Part shown: one piece after another, positions 17,201-29,200 of the stretch
How positions within the stretch are numbered: the first letter of the stretch is position 1
Layout: every line of letters begins with the position of its first letter
Assembly: GCA_964393115.1 (NCBI GenBank)
Contig: CAYMST010000014.1
Coordinates: 1-37,852, forward strand
DNA from: CAYMST01 sp964393115
GTDB lineage: Bacteria > Bacteroidota > Bacteroidia > Cytophagales > Cyclobacteriaceae
Length of the DNA stretch: 37,852 nucleotides
Direction: 5' to 3'
The notes under the pieces: model-generated
Databases searched by the model: none
What the model was told of the DNA's origin: nothing
Seen by the model: the letters and a program-made list of their open reading frames with translations, nothing else
Translations under genes and position numbers: made by a program

Positions 17201-19884
17201 AACTGCCGGAGCACTGGTACATCCCGTAAGCGTATCGGTTACGGAAACGTAGTAATCTCCTGTCTCTAGATTATTGCGCGTACCGAAGTTAGCATCACCA
17301 AATTGTTGTGTCAACGTAGCGGCAGCTGACAGATCATCAAACCATTGAATAGTATATTTTGATAATGTACTATCGGTTACATCAACATTCTCTAGTGCAA
17401 TGCTACCGTTGGCCGTTCCGGCACAAATCGTATTATTAGTTATCCTAGCCGTTGGAATGACCACCACAGGGAAGCTAAGCACTTCATCAACAAGTGTTGT
17501 GAAGTTAGCCGAGCAACCTGTAACGTTATCTTGTACGCGTACGGTGTAATTTCCAGAGTCTAGTCCATATAGGGTAGCTTGATAGTCATTCGCTCCAGAG
17601 CTAATGGAATCCTGACCCGTAATGGAATTGGTAGGATTTAACCCTTCGAACCATCCAAAGTTAAACCTTGAAGTGCCTCCGAAGTTGCTTCCGCCATAAG
17701 ATGCGGTGGCTACAATATTCCCGTTCGGCACGTTGGCAAGTGTATTGTCACAACCGTTATTGGCGGTGACACTAAACTCAATATCAGGATTAGTTAGACT
17801 ATCCAGCACAGTAATGCTAAATGATTCAGGCTCTGTACAACCTTTGACATTGTTGGTAACATAGACTTCATAAGTACCACCAAGTAGGCTATCAACCATA
17901 CCACCAGAGATGTTTGTAGTAATGGTGTCTTCACTTTCATTTCGCCATAAGAAGCTATAGTTGGTAATGTCATTGGCTACGCCGTTTTCAATTACTTCTT
18001 CTATGGTGATAGAACCAGTACCGTTGGTTCCTGAACAGTAAATGTTCTTGGTAGTCGAGAAAGCGGTATCTAATACAAAAATTTCATCTTGACGAGAGTC
18101 AAGTGTAAATGTGGAAGTTGCGCTACAATTCCTGTAGGGATCATTAGTGTCGGTAACCACAATCGTATATTGACCAGCACTTAACCCTGAATAGGCTGTA
18201 TCATTTACCTGAGTCGCAGATCCTGATCCGACTAATGGGGTAGAAACGTCAGCACCTCGGTACCATTCGAAGCTATAGTTGCTAGCGGTAATTGATCCGC
18301 CGCCTTCATTAACGCCTACACTAAGTATTCCATCTCCATCAGTGGTGCTATTACAGTAGCTTGATGGTTCGACCTCGGTGAACACAACAATAGGAACCAG
18401 TGAACTGTCACTGACCTCCAATGCTATATTCGCACTTGTGGTACACCCGGTAATATCACTTTCTATACTAACGGAATAGGTTCCGGCCGCTAAGCTGTCG
18501 ACCCTATTATTAGTAGAACCATTGCTGCTTGATAGGTTTGTAGTTACTGAAGCTCCTGTTGAATCGAACCACGTAAATGTGAAGTTGGCCACCGAAACGC
18601 TATCATTTCCTTCTCTAACGGAAAGTATCTCTATGGCTCCGTTGAAATCCTCTTCACAATTGTTGTTTCCAAAGATACTGTAGTCTTCTGCTTCCAAAGA
18701 AATGTTCAATGGATCGTTGGTTACTTCAATAGAACTAGTGGAAGTACAATTTTCATTGGTTCCACTTGTATCCGTGACTATGATCGTGTAAATGCCATCA
18801 GCAAGTCCGTTATATCGAGAGAATCCATATCCCTCCACAGTGTCGGCGGTGGCTTGTAAGGAACCGGTTAATTCATTTCCAGCAGTTGCCGCATCTCCCC
18901 TGTACCACGTATATGAATAACCAGATTTGATTAAGGTGTCGCTTTCTTGAACTTGAATATCCAGTATTCCACTTCCTTCGTTACCCGGAGAACAGTAAGT
19001 GTCCTCTGCCACTTGACTTAATACCGGAATTGGTACTGCTGAACCATCCTCAATCTCAATATCGAATGTGTCAGACTGACAACTCAGAGAATCGGTTATG
19101 GTTACCCTGTAAGTACCCGCTTGCTGATTAACAATATTTGGTAAAGAATCCAACGTGTTTCCTGCAGGGTGAACCCAAGCAAGGTTGAAGTAGTTGGCGT
19201 CTTTCTCCATTCCATTGACCGATACCGAATTGATAGCAATGGCACCGTTTACTGGATTACAATTGGTATTTGGAGTTATATCAATACTATCGAGCGTTAA
19301 GTTGAAGTTAAGAACGGAGTCTTCAACAGTAACCTGAGTAGTAGAGTTACATCCAATGCTTGGATCTTCATTGTCCGTAGCGGTAATTCTGTAAGTTCCC
19401 GGCGATAGAGTGTCAACCGTGTAGGTGCTTGCGACCAAAACATTATCACTATTGTAAATCTGGAACGAATAGTTGCTTACCGTATCGTCAACAATTGAAG
19501 CTGTGATTACACCTTTATTATCGTCGTTACAAGCATAGTCATTGACAATGTCGACTTGTATAACTGGTTGAGAAGTGTTGTCCAGTACATCAATACTGAA
19601 GGTATCAGAAATACACTCGAGTCCGTCTTTTACAGTGACTAGGTAATTGCCCGCTTGCAGGCTATCAATAGTTTGAATTGAATCAGTAGGCTGCGAACCA
19701 TCAGGATTAATCCAGTCGAAAGTGAAATCACTCGAACTAGTCTCTATGTTATTTACCGCTACCGAATTGATAGTAATGGCACCGTTTACTGGATTACAAT
19801 TGGTATTTGGAGTTATATCAATACTATCAAGCGTTAAGTTGAAGTTAAGAACGGAGTCTTCAACAGTAACCTGAGTAGTAGAGT
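14279..19884 (-). CDS. Giant SprB-like adhesin, C-terminal part
   Basis: C-terminal third of one giant gene; it is open on the minus strand to the gap at 19885. The apparent TTG start at 19438 is internal: codons upstream continue the same repeat pattern (TFDWINPDG, LQAGNYLVTVKDGLECIS). It holds about 18 repeat units of 80-110 residues built on a Cys, an FxWY-like core, a LxxGxYxVxVxD strand and a GC. They resemble SprB repeats or Ig/PKD-like folds. The last 95 or so residues form a T9SS type B sorting domain (NGDDLNAYMRIECIEDFPS, VKIFNRAGILVWE, LPEGTYFYIVEKGD, ending YLELVR). The product should be exported by the T9SS and displayed on the cell surface. The sprF-like gene follows after 10 nt. 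Confidence 0.92.
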
Positions 19885-20110
19885 NNNNNNNNNNNNNNNN
19901 NNNNNNNNNNNNNNNNNNNNNNNNNNNNNNNNNNNNNNNNNNNNNNNNNNNNNNNNNNNNNNNNNNNNNNNNNNNNNNNNNNNNACCGCTACCGAATTGA
20001 TAGTAATGGCACCGTTTACTGGATTACAATTGGTATTTGATGTGATGTCAATACTATCCAGTGTGATGTTGAAGTTAAGAACGGAGTCTTCAACCGTAGC
20101 TAGCGTCGAA
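19224..20110 (-). repeat. Recent super-repeat, period 537 bp, at the C-proximal gap
   Basis: The landmark ACCGAATTGATAG recurs at 19224, 19761 and, after the gap, 19991. The intact spacing is 537 bp (179 codons). It encodes the recurring protein stretch EDSVLNFNxTLDSIDIT followed by NTNCNPVNGA. Confidence 0.85.
19885..19984. other. Assembly gap (100 N placeholder) in adhesin repeats
   Basis: Exactly 100 N, with both edges in repeated sequence. The first 55 bp after the gap (19985-20039) equal 19755-19809, and the last 55 bp before it equal a stretch ending at 19350. From the local 537-bp period, the true missing length is at least about 407 bp (inference). Confidence 0.95.
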
Positions 20111-23100
20111 GAAGAACATCCTAAACTAGTACCCTCACTGTCAATCACATCTATGCTGTAGGTTCCTGGAGATAGCGTGTCTACTCGGTGTGTACTGGCT
20201 ACCAAAGCGGAACTCACACTATTGCGAATTTCAAAGATGTAATTGGTCGTGTCTCCACCAACACTTGCGAATAATTGTCCTTGGTTATCATCATTACATG
20301 CATAGTCGTTGATAATACTAAACTCGATTACCGGGAGCGTAACATCTTGTTCTATAGTCATAAAGGTAGAGTCACTACAATCGGTATTGGTATTAAAGAA
20401 TATCACTTTGTATTCTCCTTGCGAAAGACTATCTATTCTGGAATTATTAGTTCCTGATAAATTCGTAGTGATCGTATCAGAGCTACCAGTTTCGTACCAG
20501 GTAAACTCAAAGTTCGAGAAGTCTGTGGTAGCAACATTATCAACAAGAATTGAATCTACCTGAATAGACCCATCTGCATATGGTGAACAATTCATGTTGT
20601 CGCCTGACGTGTAGTCACCTTCAAGAATACTCAGTACCTCTAGGTCTTCTTCTACTTCAAGTGTCGCCGAATCTTGACAACCTGTACTATTTTCAACAAC
20701 TAATATGGTATAATTCCCACTGGATACACCGCTGAGCGTAGTACTAGAACTTCCTGAAATAGACCCACCATCACTAAGTGCTGAAGCAGTATTTGTACCA
20801 GCATACCATGATAACGTATAGTTAGAGGCAGACTGACTGACTCCAGCCAGATTAGCAATTGAAGCCGTCAATTGTCCATTACCTTGATTTGAGGTGGTCA
20901 AACAAGAGTTGTCAATTTGATCTTGAACAATGCTGATGACCGGCTCTTCGCTATCCCTTCCGATGACCACAGACACGGTGTCTGTTTGACAACCGTCAGT
21001 GGTGTTTTCGGCGTGCACGAAATACGAGCCTTCTTCTCTATTTTGAATTAAAGAGTCTGTGACACCAAGTGAATTTGGAATACTGGTCTCATGCCAGGTG
21101 AAATCATAGTCTGATGTGTTTCCATCTATTTGTGCAGAACTAACACTAGCAGCACCATCTGGTGATGAACAAGATACTTGATTACTAATGGTTACACCTG
21201 TGATCGTAGGGTTATTTGGATCATCTAAAACTTCATAGGTCTGAGTAACACTACAACCATTTGAAGTGGTACCAGAATTAAGTCCTAGTCTTGTTATTTC
21301 TACCGTGTAGGTTCCGGGGGTTAATGATGCATAAGTGTCGGTGTTCGTACTGGAGGTTGACCTTAGTGCACCTCCTGACACTGTAGATCCGGCATACCAG
21401 TCAAACTGGAATTGTCCATCTTGAATCACATCCTCGTCCTCTTTTTCAACTGAAATTTCGATTGACCCACTTCCGCCAAAAGAGGTAGTATCACAAATAG
21501 TGTTGTTCACAATATCTATAGCTGAGATAATTGGACCGTAAGCTTCTTGTGATACCGTGTCGATAGCAGTCCTCGTCCAACATTGTGCGCCATTAAAGTC
21601 TGCTTGCTCACGGGCAATAGCCGTATATGTACCTGATGGTAAATTGACAAATTCAGCCGAATCGTTATCATTAGTTAGGGAGTCACCATTTACTTCAATA
21701 GGGTAGGTGATGCCATTGATGACATATTGTGTTGTTCTATCTGCCGGTATTCCATTTCCAGCATATAAATAGAAATTAAAATTATTAACTGATACCGAGC
21801 CAACTCCGGCATTGGCAATACTAACTCTGGCCACACCATTATCTGGACACAAGGTAACCGGTTGGATATCTAAGGTCGTTGTCGTCTCTTGATCTGTATA
21901 ACCAAGGTCTATTATCGATTGATATCTACAACCAGTACTTGATTCTATGGCTACAGCTGAAAATAGATAAGACCTGACAGCCGTTAATTCAGTGGAGGTC
22001 GTCGTAGAAGTAATTTGTGGATTTACAGCAACCGTATCCTCAGTATTAGTAGGACCATATATTGCTTCGACACCATGTTCTATGTTAGTGCTCGATGTAT
22101 CATTGATATAATCATCAGAGCCAGGGTACCATTCAAATGTGAACGAACTACTTCCTGGTGAGTCGATTTGTGCACTCACGCCACCATTTTCTTCAGAACA
22201 AAAAGAAGGAGTGGCCAATACACCAGTAGAAAGCGTAAAATCTTCTCGAGCATCTTCTATCTCAAAGGTCTCAAATCCTGAAACACAATTTGTAGTGCTA
22301 TCGGTTACGAATACTGTATAGCTTCCTGGCATTATTCCCCCAAGACTATCACTAGAGGCATCTGATATTATTGATCCATAACCCAGTGTATCACCCACAC
22401 TAATGAGCTCTGAAGTATCATTGCCCAAATACCATTGGTATGATAAGCCAGTATTTGAATATCCAGTTACACTAGAGACTGACGTACTTACTTTAATATA
22501 AGCGTCGGAAGGACTACATACTTCTAAGTCTTTGCTTGACTCTAGTGATAGTTGAACAGTAGGTTGATCATCAAGAATTGTTACTGTACTATCCGTACTA
22601 CATGCCGTAGCATCTTCCGTTATTTGAACCGTGTAAGAACCATCTTCCAAACTATCCAAGGATGCTTCAGTGGCTATTCTACTACTACTTAACGTTGATC
22701 CACCTCTGAACCATTCAAAAGTAAATCCTGCTGGTCCTCCTGTTACGCTGGCCGTTACTTCACCTAGCGGGTTTGAAATGTCACATGAATATTGATCTTT
22801 GACAACGGATGCCTGTATAGTAGGGTAGGTGATTGCATCATTTACTTGAACCGTTAGCTGGTCAGAGTAACAGCCATACTCGTCATCCAACATTCTCACC
22901 GTATAGAATCCGTCATCAAGGTTAGCTAAGTTATCGCTATCGGCCCCAGTAACTGGTGCATTGGAGTTTCCTGTACCTTTGGTGTTAACTAGATCCATTC
23001 CGTTTGTTAGTTGAGTACCGGTTACGGAATTACCAATATACCATTCAAAGGTCGTATTTGATGACACTGAATTGACATTGTCTAAGCTTACGGCTCCATT

Positions 23101-24797
23101 TGGATAACTACCCGCATCCTCACAGACAGTCAAGTCTGTAATGGTTAAATCAGCCGCAATACTACTTATTGTCGGTATGGCTAGCTCATCGACAACGGTA
23201 AACTGGAATGACTGTTGACATTCGGTTGTAGTATCAGTTACTTGGACCGTATAATTACCTGCGGGTACCTGTGATAATTCATTTCTGTTTTGAATCCCAA
23301 CAGATAATGGGGTAGAAGTACCCGTTCCATCAAACCAATCGTAATCGTAATCATCGTTGTCCGTTACGGTTAAAGCACCCGTGAAAGCTGAAGTTGCAAT
23401 GCTAGTATCACAGACTAAGTTGTTTGCTGAGCCATCTAACGTAATTGTAATAGGCACAATCACTGAATCTACTTGTGTAGTAATTGGGTTAGAGAAACAA
23501 CCTGTAACCGAATCTACGAGCATTAGGGTGTACTGTCCGGCATTTAATCCTTGTACCGAGTCAGTGCTTGCACCTAGTATGACTTTATTGGCATCGATGT
23601 TGATGTTTTTGAGTACATAAATAGTATCGCCATCTGCAAGCTGATTTGAGGTGTCAGCCCCAAAGCTCCAGATGTAACCGTAGGTTCCAGATCCGCCTTC
23701 AATACTATCGGTATCAAAAGAAACTGACCCGTTCGGGAAGTCAGAGTCATCTTCACAGACATTTAAATTTGAAGCCGAAAGTCCACCACTACCAATGGAG
23801 AAGTTGGTGATAGAATCCACCACCGTATAGGTAAATGTCTCGATACAAGCATTATCATTATCAGTGACTTTGACTGTATAGTTACCAGCTGGTACTTCCG
23901 ACAATTGGTTATTCGTGGCGTTACCCACGTTCAGAGTCGTTAACGTATCCGATCCTTGGAACCAAGTGTAGCTGTATGAGGCACCTGCGTCAGTTGGGTC
24001 CACCGTTAGAGCACCCGTAAATGCTGAAGTAGCGATGCTGCTATCACACACTTGGTTGCCCAATGAGGATGTTAACGTAATACTTGGTAAATCAATTATC
24101 GAGTCAATTTCGGTAGTAATAGGGTTTGAGAAACAACCCGATGCTGAGTCTACCATCATGAGGGTGTATTGACCAGCGTTTAGTCCCTGCACTGAATCGG
24201 TAGTTGCCCCTTGAATATCTTGACCCGTTAAGTTGATATTTTTTAATTCGTAAATGGAAGAATCATTAGTTAGCTGATTCGTCGTGTCAGCTCCAAAACT
24301 CCATATGTATCCATAAGTACCGAGTCCACCTATGATGCTATCGTTATTGAAATATGCCGATCCATTCGGGAATTCACTGTTGTCTTCACAGTTATTGTGG
24401 TTAGTAGCAGCTAGTCCTCCAATATTGATGGAGAAGTTACTGGTAGAATCAACAACGGTATAGGTAAAGGTTCTGATACAAGCAGCATCATTGGTTACGG
24501 CAACTGTATAGTTGCCAGCAGGAACTTGTGATAGTTGGTTATTCGAAGCGAGACCTACAGTGAGTGCTGTTAGTGTATCTGATCCTTGGAACCACTTGTA
24601 GTTATAGCTATTGCCGGCATCCACCGGATCAACAGTGATCGATCCATTATAGTCATTGGTAGCGATATCGATATCACAGACGGTATTTTTAGCGGAGCTA
24701 GTCAGTTCTACTTCTGGTAATTCGATCAAAGAATCTACCTCAGTAGTAATTGGGTTAGAGAAACAACCTGTAACCGAATCTACGAGCATTAGGGTGT
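19985..24797 (-). CDS. Giant SprB-like adhesin, middle part
   Basis: Middle third of the same gene, open over its full length between two gaps, about 1,600 residues. It contains about 16 repeat units, most with a CDxxxxNG-like first cysteine and a second cysteine in a (T/S)GC or equivalent position. Those nearest the upstream gap alternate two types (VPAGNYTVxVT and LNAGQYTLMxVDSxxGCFSNPIT) and are nearly identical at DNA level. Around 21,540-22,250 the units diverge (TELTAVRSYLFSAVAIES, LPSGTYTAIAREQADFNG). It has no start codon context, signal peptide or stop of its own. The ATG at 24789 is the Met in TLMLVDSVTGC, inside a repeat. The frame seen beyond 19885 on its far side is out of register (a gap artefact). 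Confidence 0.9.
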
Positions 24798-26220
24798 NNN
24801 NNNNNNNNNNNNNNNNNNNNNNNNNNNNNNNNNNNNNNNNNNNNNNNNNNNNNNNNNNNNNNNNNNNNNNNNNNNNNNNNNNNNNNNNNNNNNNNNNAAT
24901 TCGATCAAAGAATCTACCTCAGTAGTAATTGGGTTAGAGAAACAACCTGTAAGCGAGTCAACTAATACAAGCGTGAATTGTCCGGCGTTTAGTCCTTGTA
25001 TGGAGTCTGTAGTAGCTCCAGCCACCAACTTATTGGCGATGCCATTGATATTTAAATTATCGGTAAGCTGGTTGGTGACATCAGCACCATCACCCCAAAT
25101 AAAGCCATAGGTACCAGAGCCGCCGACTACGTTGTCCGTGTCAAACGAAACAGACCCGTTCGGGAAGTCAGGATCATCCTCACAAACTGTCAAATTCGTA
25201 GTGGTAAGATCATCAATATCTATTGAGAAGTTAATAGTAGAGTCCGTGACTGTAAATGTTTGGGTGTTGGTACATTTAGTATTTATATCCGATATCTTAA
25301 CCGTATAGTTTCCGGCAGGAATATTCATTAGACTATCACCAAGGTCAGAAGCGGTAAACAAAGTGTCTTCATTGATCGCATAAGTGGTGTCATTTCCTAG
25401 GAACCATGTATATTCATGAGATGCATTACCATCTAATATTAATCCACCATTGTAGCTCCTATTAGAGGATATACTGGTATCACATACTGTGTTTCTAATG
25501 AGTTGATCCAAGGAAACCGTTGGCAAGGAGGTATCTTCCCCTATACTAGTTGTGAAAGGAGAGGAGGTACAGCCTGTAGCTGAATCCAAAACCAAAACCG
25601 AGTATTGGCCTGTGTTAAGACTGGCTAGGGAACCTTCAACACTTAAATCAACACTGTCAGCTTGACTTAGTGTATCCCCAGTAGTCGATGATCCGGCGAA
25701 CCAGAAATATCCGTAGTCACCGCTCCCGGTAATGTTATTCAATGTTATCGAACCATTTGGATAGTCTATAGCACCATCACAAACTGTTACATCCGTCTCT
25801 ACAACATCTGCGTCAATTAAATTGACTACAACAGGATAGGTAAAGCTATTTTCAATTTCAAATTCAGAGCTTCCAGTACAATTTGTCAAGTCCTGTGTGA
25901 TTTGGACCGTGTAGTATCCACTAGAAAGTCCTGATATCGTAGTGCCTGTTTCACCTGTTATGATGTTTGCAGCCAACGTATTTTGTCCTTCATACCATTG
26001 GAAACTATAGTCAGAAGCATTTAAGCTATCCACTTGAATGGTTATTTCACCACTGTAGGCACCTACAACATTTACATCACAGACGATATTAGAAGTAGTG
26101 TCATCCAAAGAAGCGGTAGGTGAATATAGGTTTTGACCAACGTTGACAGTCGACGTGGAAGAGAAACAACCATTTGCCGAATCCAATACCACCAATGTAT
26201 ATTGTCCTGCAAGTATATTT
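23478..26220 (-). repeat. Recent super-repeat of two units, period about 600-636 bp
   Basis: The plus-strand landmark GAGAAACAACC or its variant recurs at 23492, 24128, 24758, 24937 (after the gap), about 25564 (diverged) and 26161. Spacings outside the gap are 636, 630, 627 and 597 bp, all multiples of three. Each period encodes two alternating adhesin units. Confidence 0.88.
24798..24897. other. Assembly gap (100 N placeholder) in adhesin repeats
   Basis: Exactly 100 N. The 55 bp after the gap (24898-24952) equal 24719-24773, and the 55 bp before it recur near 23,478-23,532. From the local super-repeat period of about 630 bp, the true missing length is at least about 550 bp (inference). 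Confidence 0.95.
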
Positions 26221-29200
26221 CTCAGGTTGGATGGGTCATCTAGGTTCACTAAAGCCTGAGCGCCTGATAAGGCAACACTATCTTGGATAATACTATCTGC
26301 ATCGTCTGTAGATCCTTTATACCATGTATATGAATACGTACTAGAGCCTAGAGCACTACTTGCGTTAATAGAGCCATCAGGAAATGTCGAGCCACCACAA
26401 ACTAACACGTCACTAACGGAAGCTTGAAGTAAATCACCATCTATTACTGGATCATCGACTACAAAGGCTATCGAATCAAAAGCGGTGGATTGACAGCCGT
26501 TAAAGGCACTGGTAATCCTCACCGTATAGGTACCATCAGGTATCTGGCTTAGCGTATCGCCACTGCTATTAATGACAGATCCGTTAACAGCAGCAGTCAA
26601 CAAATTATCAGTGTTTGTATTGGCTCCTATAAACCATTCATATGTGTGATTGCCAGCACTGTCAGGTATGACGGCAATGGAACCGTTAAATTCTTTTGAA
26701 ATAGTGCGTGACGTATCACAAACGGTATTTGGAGATATGGTTGAAAACTCGGCTGCAATAATACTTTGGCTCAATCCCAAATTCAGGGTGTAGGGGTCTG
26801 AAATACATCCAAACGTATTGTCTTGTACCATCACGGTGTATTCACCGTCTTTCGCTAACGTTATCGTATCATTAGTAGCACCCGAAACTAAATTCGTGCT
26901 ATCAACAGTATTGGTAGCGAACCATACGAATGTATAATTGGATGGGTCATTGACCGCCGAGCCGTCATAGGTGATATCAACGGAAGCAATACCATCGAAC
27001 GCATCTGCTGCATATCCACTGGTGTCACAAACCGTATTTTGAGCGATAATATGATCATTTACGATCTCTGGTTGCGTTTGATCTTGATTGAGCGTTATCG
27101 TTCTAAAGGACGAACATCCCGTTTCTAGTCTTGTCACTAATACGGTATAGTTGTCAGCAGATAAACCAGAGAGTCTGGAGCTATCTACACCATTTGGAGA
27201 AGAGTTATTTCCTGGATCCACACCGTCAACCAGAAGAGTGGAGGTGTCGTTACCGTAATACCATTGAAAACCGACATTATCGGATTCAACACATTCGTCA
27301 CACATTTCCCCAAAGTTATCTTCGTCCGCCACCATATAAGCGCTAACCACTCCGTTTCCGATGGTACAGGAGGTCTGTGCTGACACCTGACGTACACCTA
27401 CTTCAGGGTAAATACGCTCATCATATACGGTTAGTGAGCCCACGGTGGTTGAACATCCGGTCGTATCATTGGTAGCGATTACCGCGTAGTTGCCAGCCAC
27501 TAAAGTATCAATGGCATCCGTTGACTCTCCAGCAATTAGACTATCCGCATTATTTGTAGTGCCATAATACCATGTGAAGGTAAAAGATTCAGTTCCACTG
27601 CTACCGATGGTATTCTCGATAAAAGCAGTGATTTTTCCATTTGGATTATCATCATCACAATTAGTTCTGTCCTGAACATTGAACGTATCGAAAGTCGGAT
27701 CTTCACTGTCATCATCAACGGTGAAGTCTTCAAAAGAAGAACACCCATCGTCTAAATTGGTAACGACTATTCTAAAACCACCGTCTGATAGACCTTCAAA
27801 TACAAAAGTGGAATCGCTCGCAACCTCAACTGAGTCTAATCTATTAGCTGGTTCTGAGTTATTGCCTTGGTAGATACTAAATCGATATCCTGAAGTGGTA
27901 GGCTCGAAAGAGCTTGTGGCTGAGATAGCCAATCGACCATTATTCAAATCAATCAGACAAGCAGTATTCCCATTGGAGCCTTCCAGATTGATCGTCGGCT
28001 GATTTTCCTCTAACGGAATTGAGACGTTTACTTCTTCAGACGAACACCCGGTCACCGCATCTTTGATCAGAAGTGTATAATTGGTAGCTAATAATCCCGT
28101 AAATATCCCTGTTGTGTTCTGCTGATCTGGAGAGCCGCTGGCATTATTTCCGACATAAAGTTCATAAGTATAGTCCCCACTGGCAACAGAAAGGCTAGCA
28201 TCTATTTCTCCATTTTCTGGATCGTTACATCCTTTAGATGAAGTAATAGTGATAGCACCTTCAGTAACTTCAACACCTGAGGTGTCGTTCACCACCGTTA
28301 TGTTATCCAAATCAGAACATCCCGTTACATCATCTACAACTCTGACGGTGTAGGCACCTGCTGATAAGGAGTCCGCATTGTTTCCCGAGACGTTGGCAAC
28401 CAGATTGGCACTATCAGTATTTAACCCTTCGAAGAAGGTAAATGTATACCCTAGACTATCACCATTTGCAAAAGCAGCGATAGTACCATTTCCACTGATA
28501 CAGTAATTATTTTCTGTCGCCGAAAGGGTGATAATAGGTGCATCTGCTTCATTCTCAATTTCAACACTGTCGATATTAGATACACAATTGGATGTATTAT
28601 CGCGTGCTCGAACAGAATAAAACCCTATTTCTAGTCCTGGATAGGTGTCGCCCGTATGATCAGGAGTAAGTTTTACGCCAATACCGTTATACCACTCAAA
28701 GGTATAGTCCGAGGTGTTCCCTTCGACATTCGCTGATGCTGAACCGCCACTCAAGTCGTCACAACTCGTGATATTGGTTTTCGAAGTAATAGAAACTGTT
28801 GGTCTAAGGAGATCACTTCTTATTTCAGCAGTTGCACTAGATTCACAACCCGAAGAGTTGTCGGTAACCTGAACGGTATATGAAATAGCCTCAAGCCCAT
28901 TGATAACGTTGCCCGATGCGATTGAGTTAAAAATATCTGTAGCAAAAAACCAATTGAAGTCGTAACCATCGGTAACGCTGTCACCATCTTCTAATACATA
29001 AGCCGCAAAACTACCATCAGGTATTTCACAGTTTGTCAATACACTTAAAGTATCGATGGTTAATACCGGAAATTCTGGTACATTATTGATGGTGAGCTCA
29101 AGAGTATCAGATGAACAAAAATAGGTGTCATGCAAGGCAAAAATACTATAACTGTTCGGGTTCAAACCATCACCGAGACCTGTTGCCAAGTTGCCAACAT

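Noticed and set aside
19834..24789. A separate 1,651-residue gene between the gaps
   Set aside because: Its start is a Met inside a repeat, it lacks a signal peptide, and its last residues after the gap are a frame-shifted reading of the repeated EDSVLNFN sequence. It is the middle of the giant gene.
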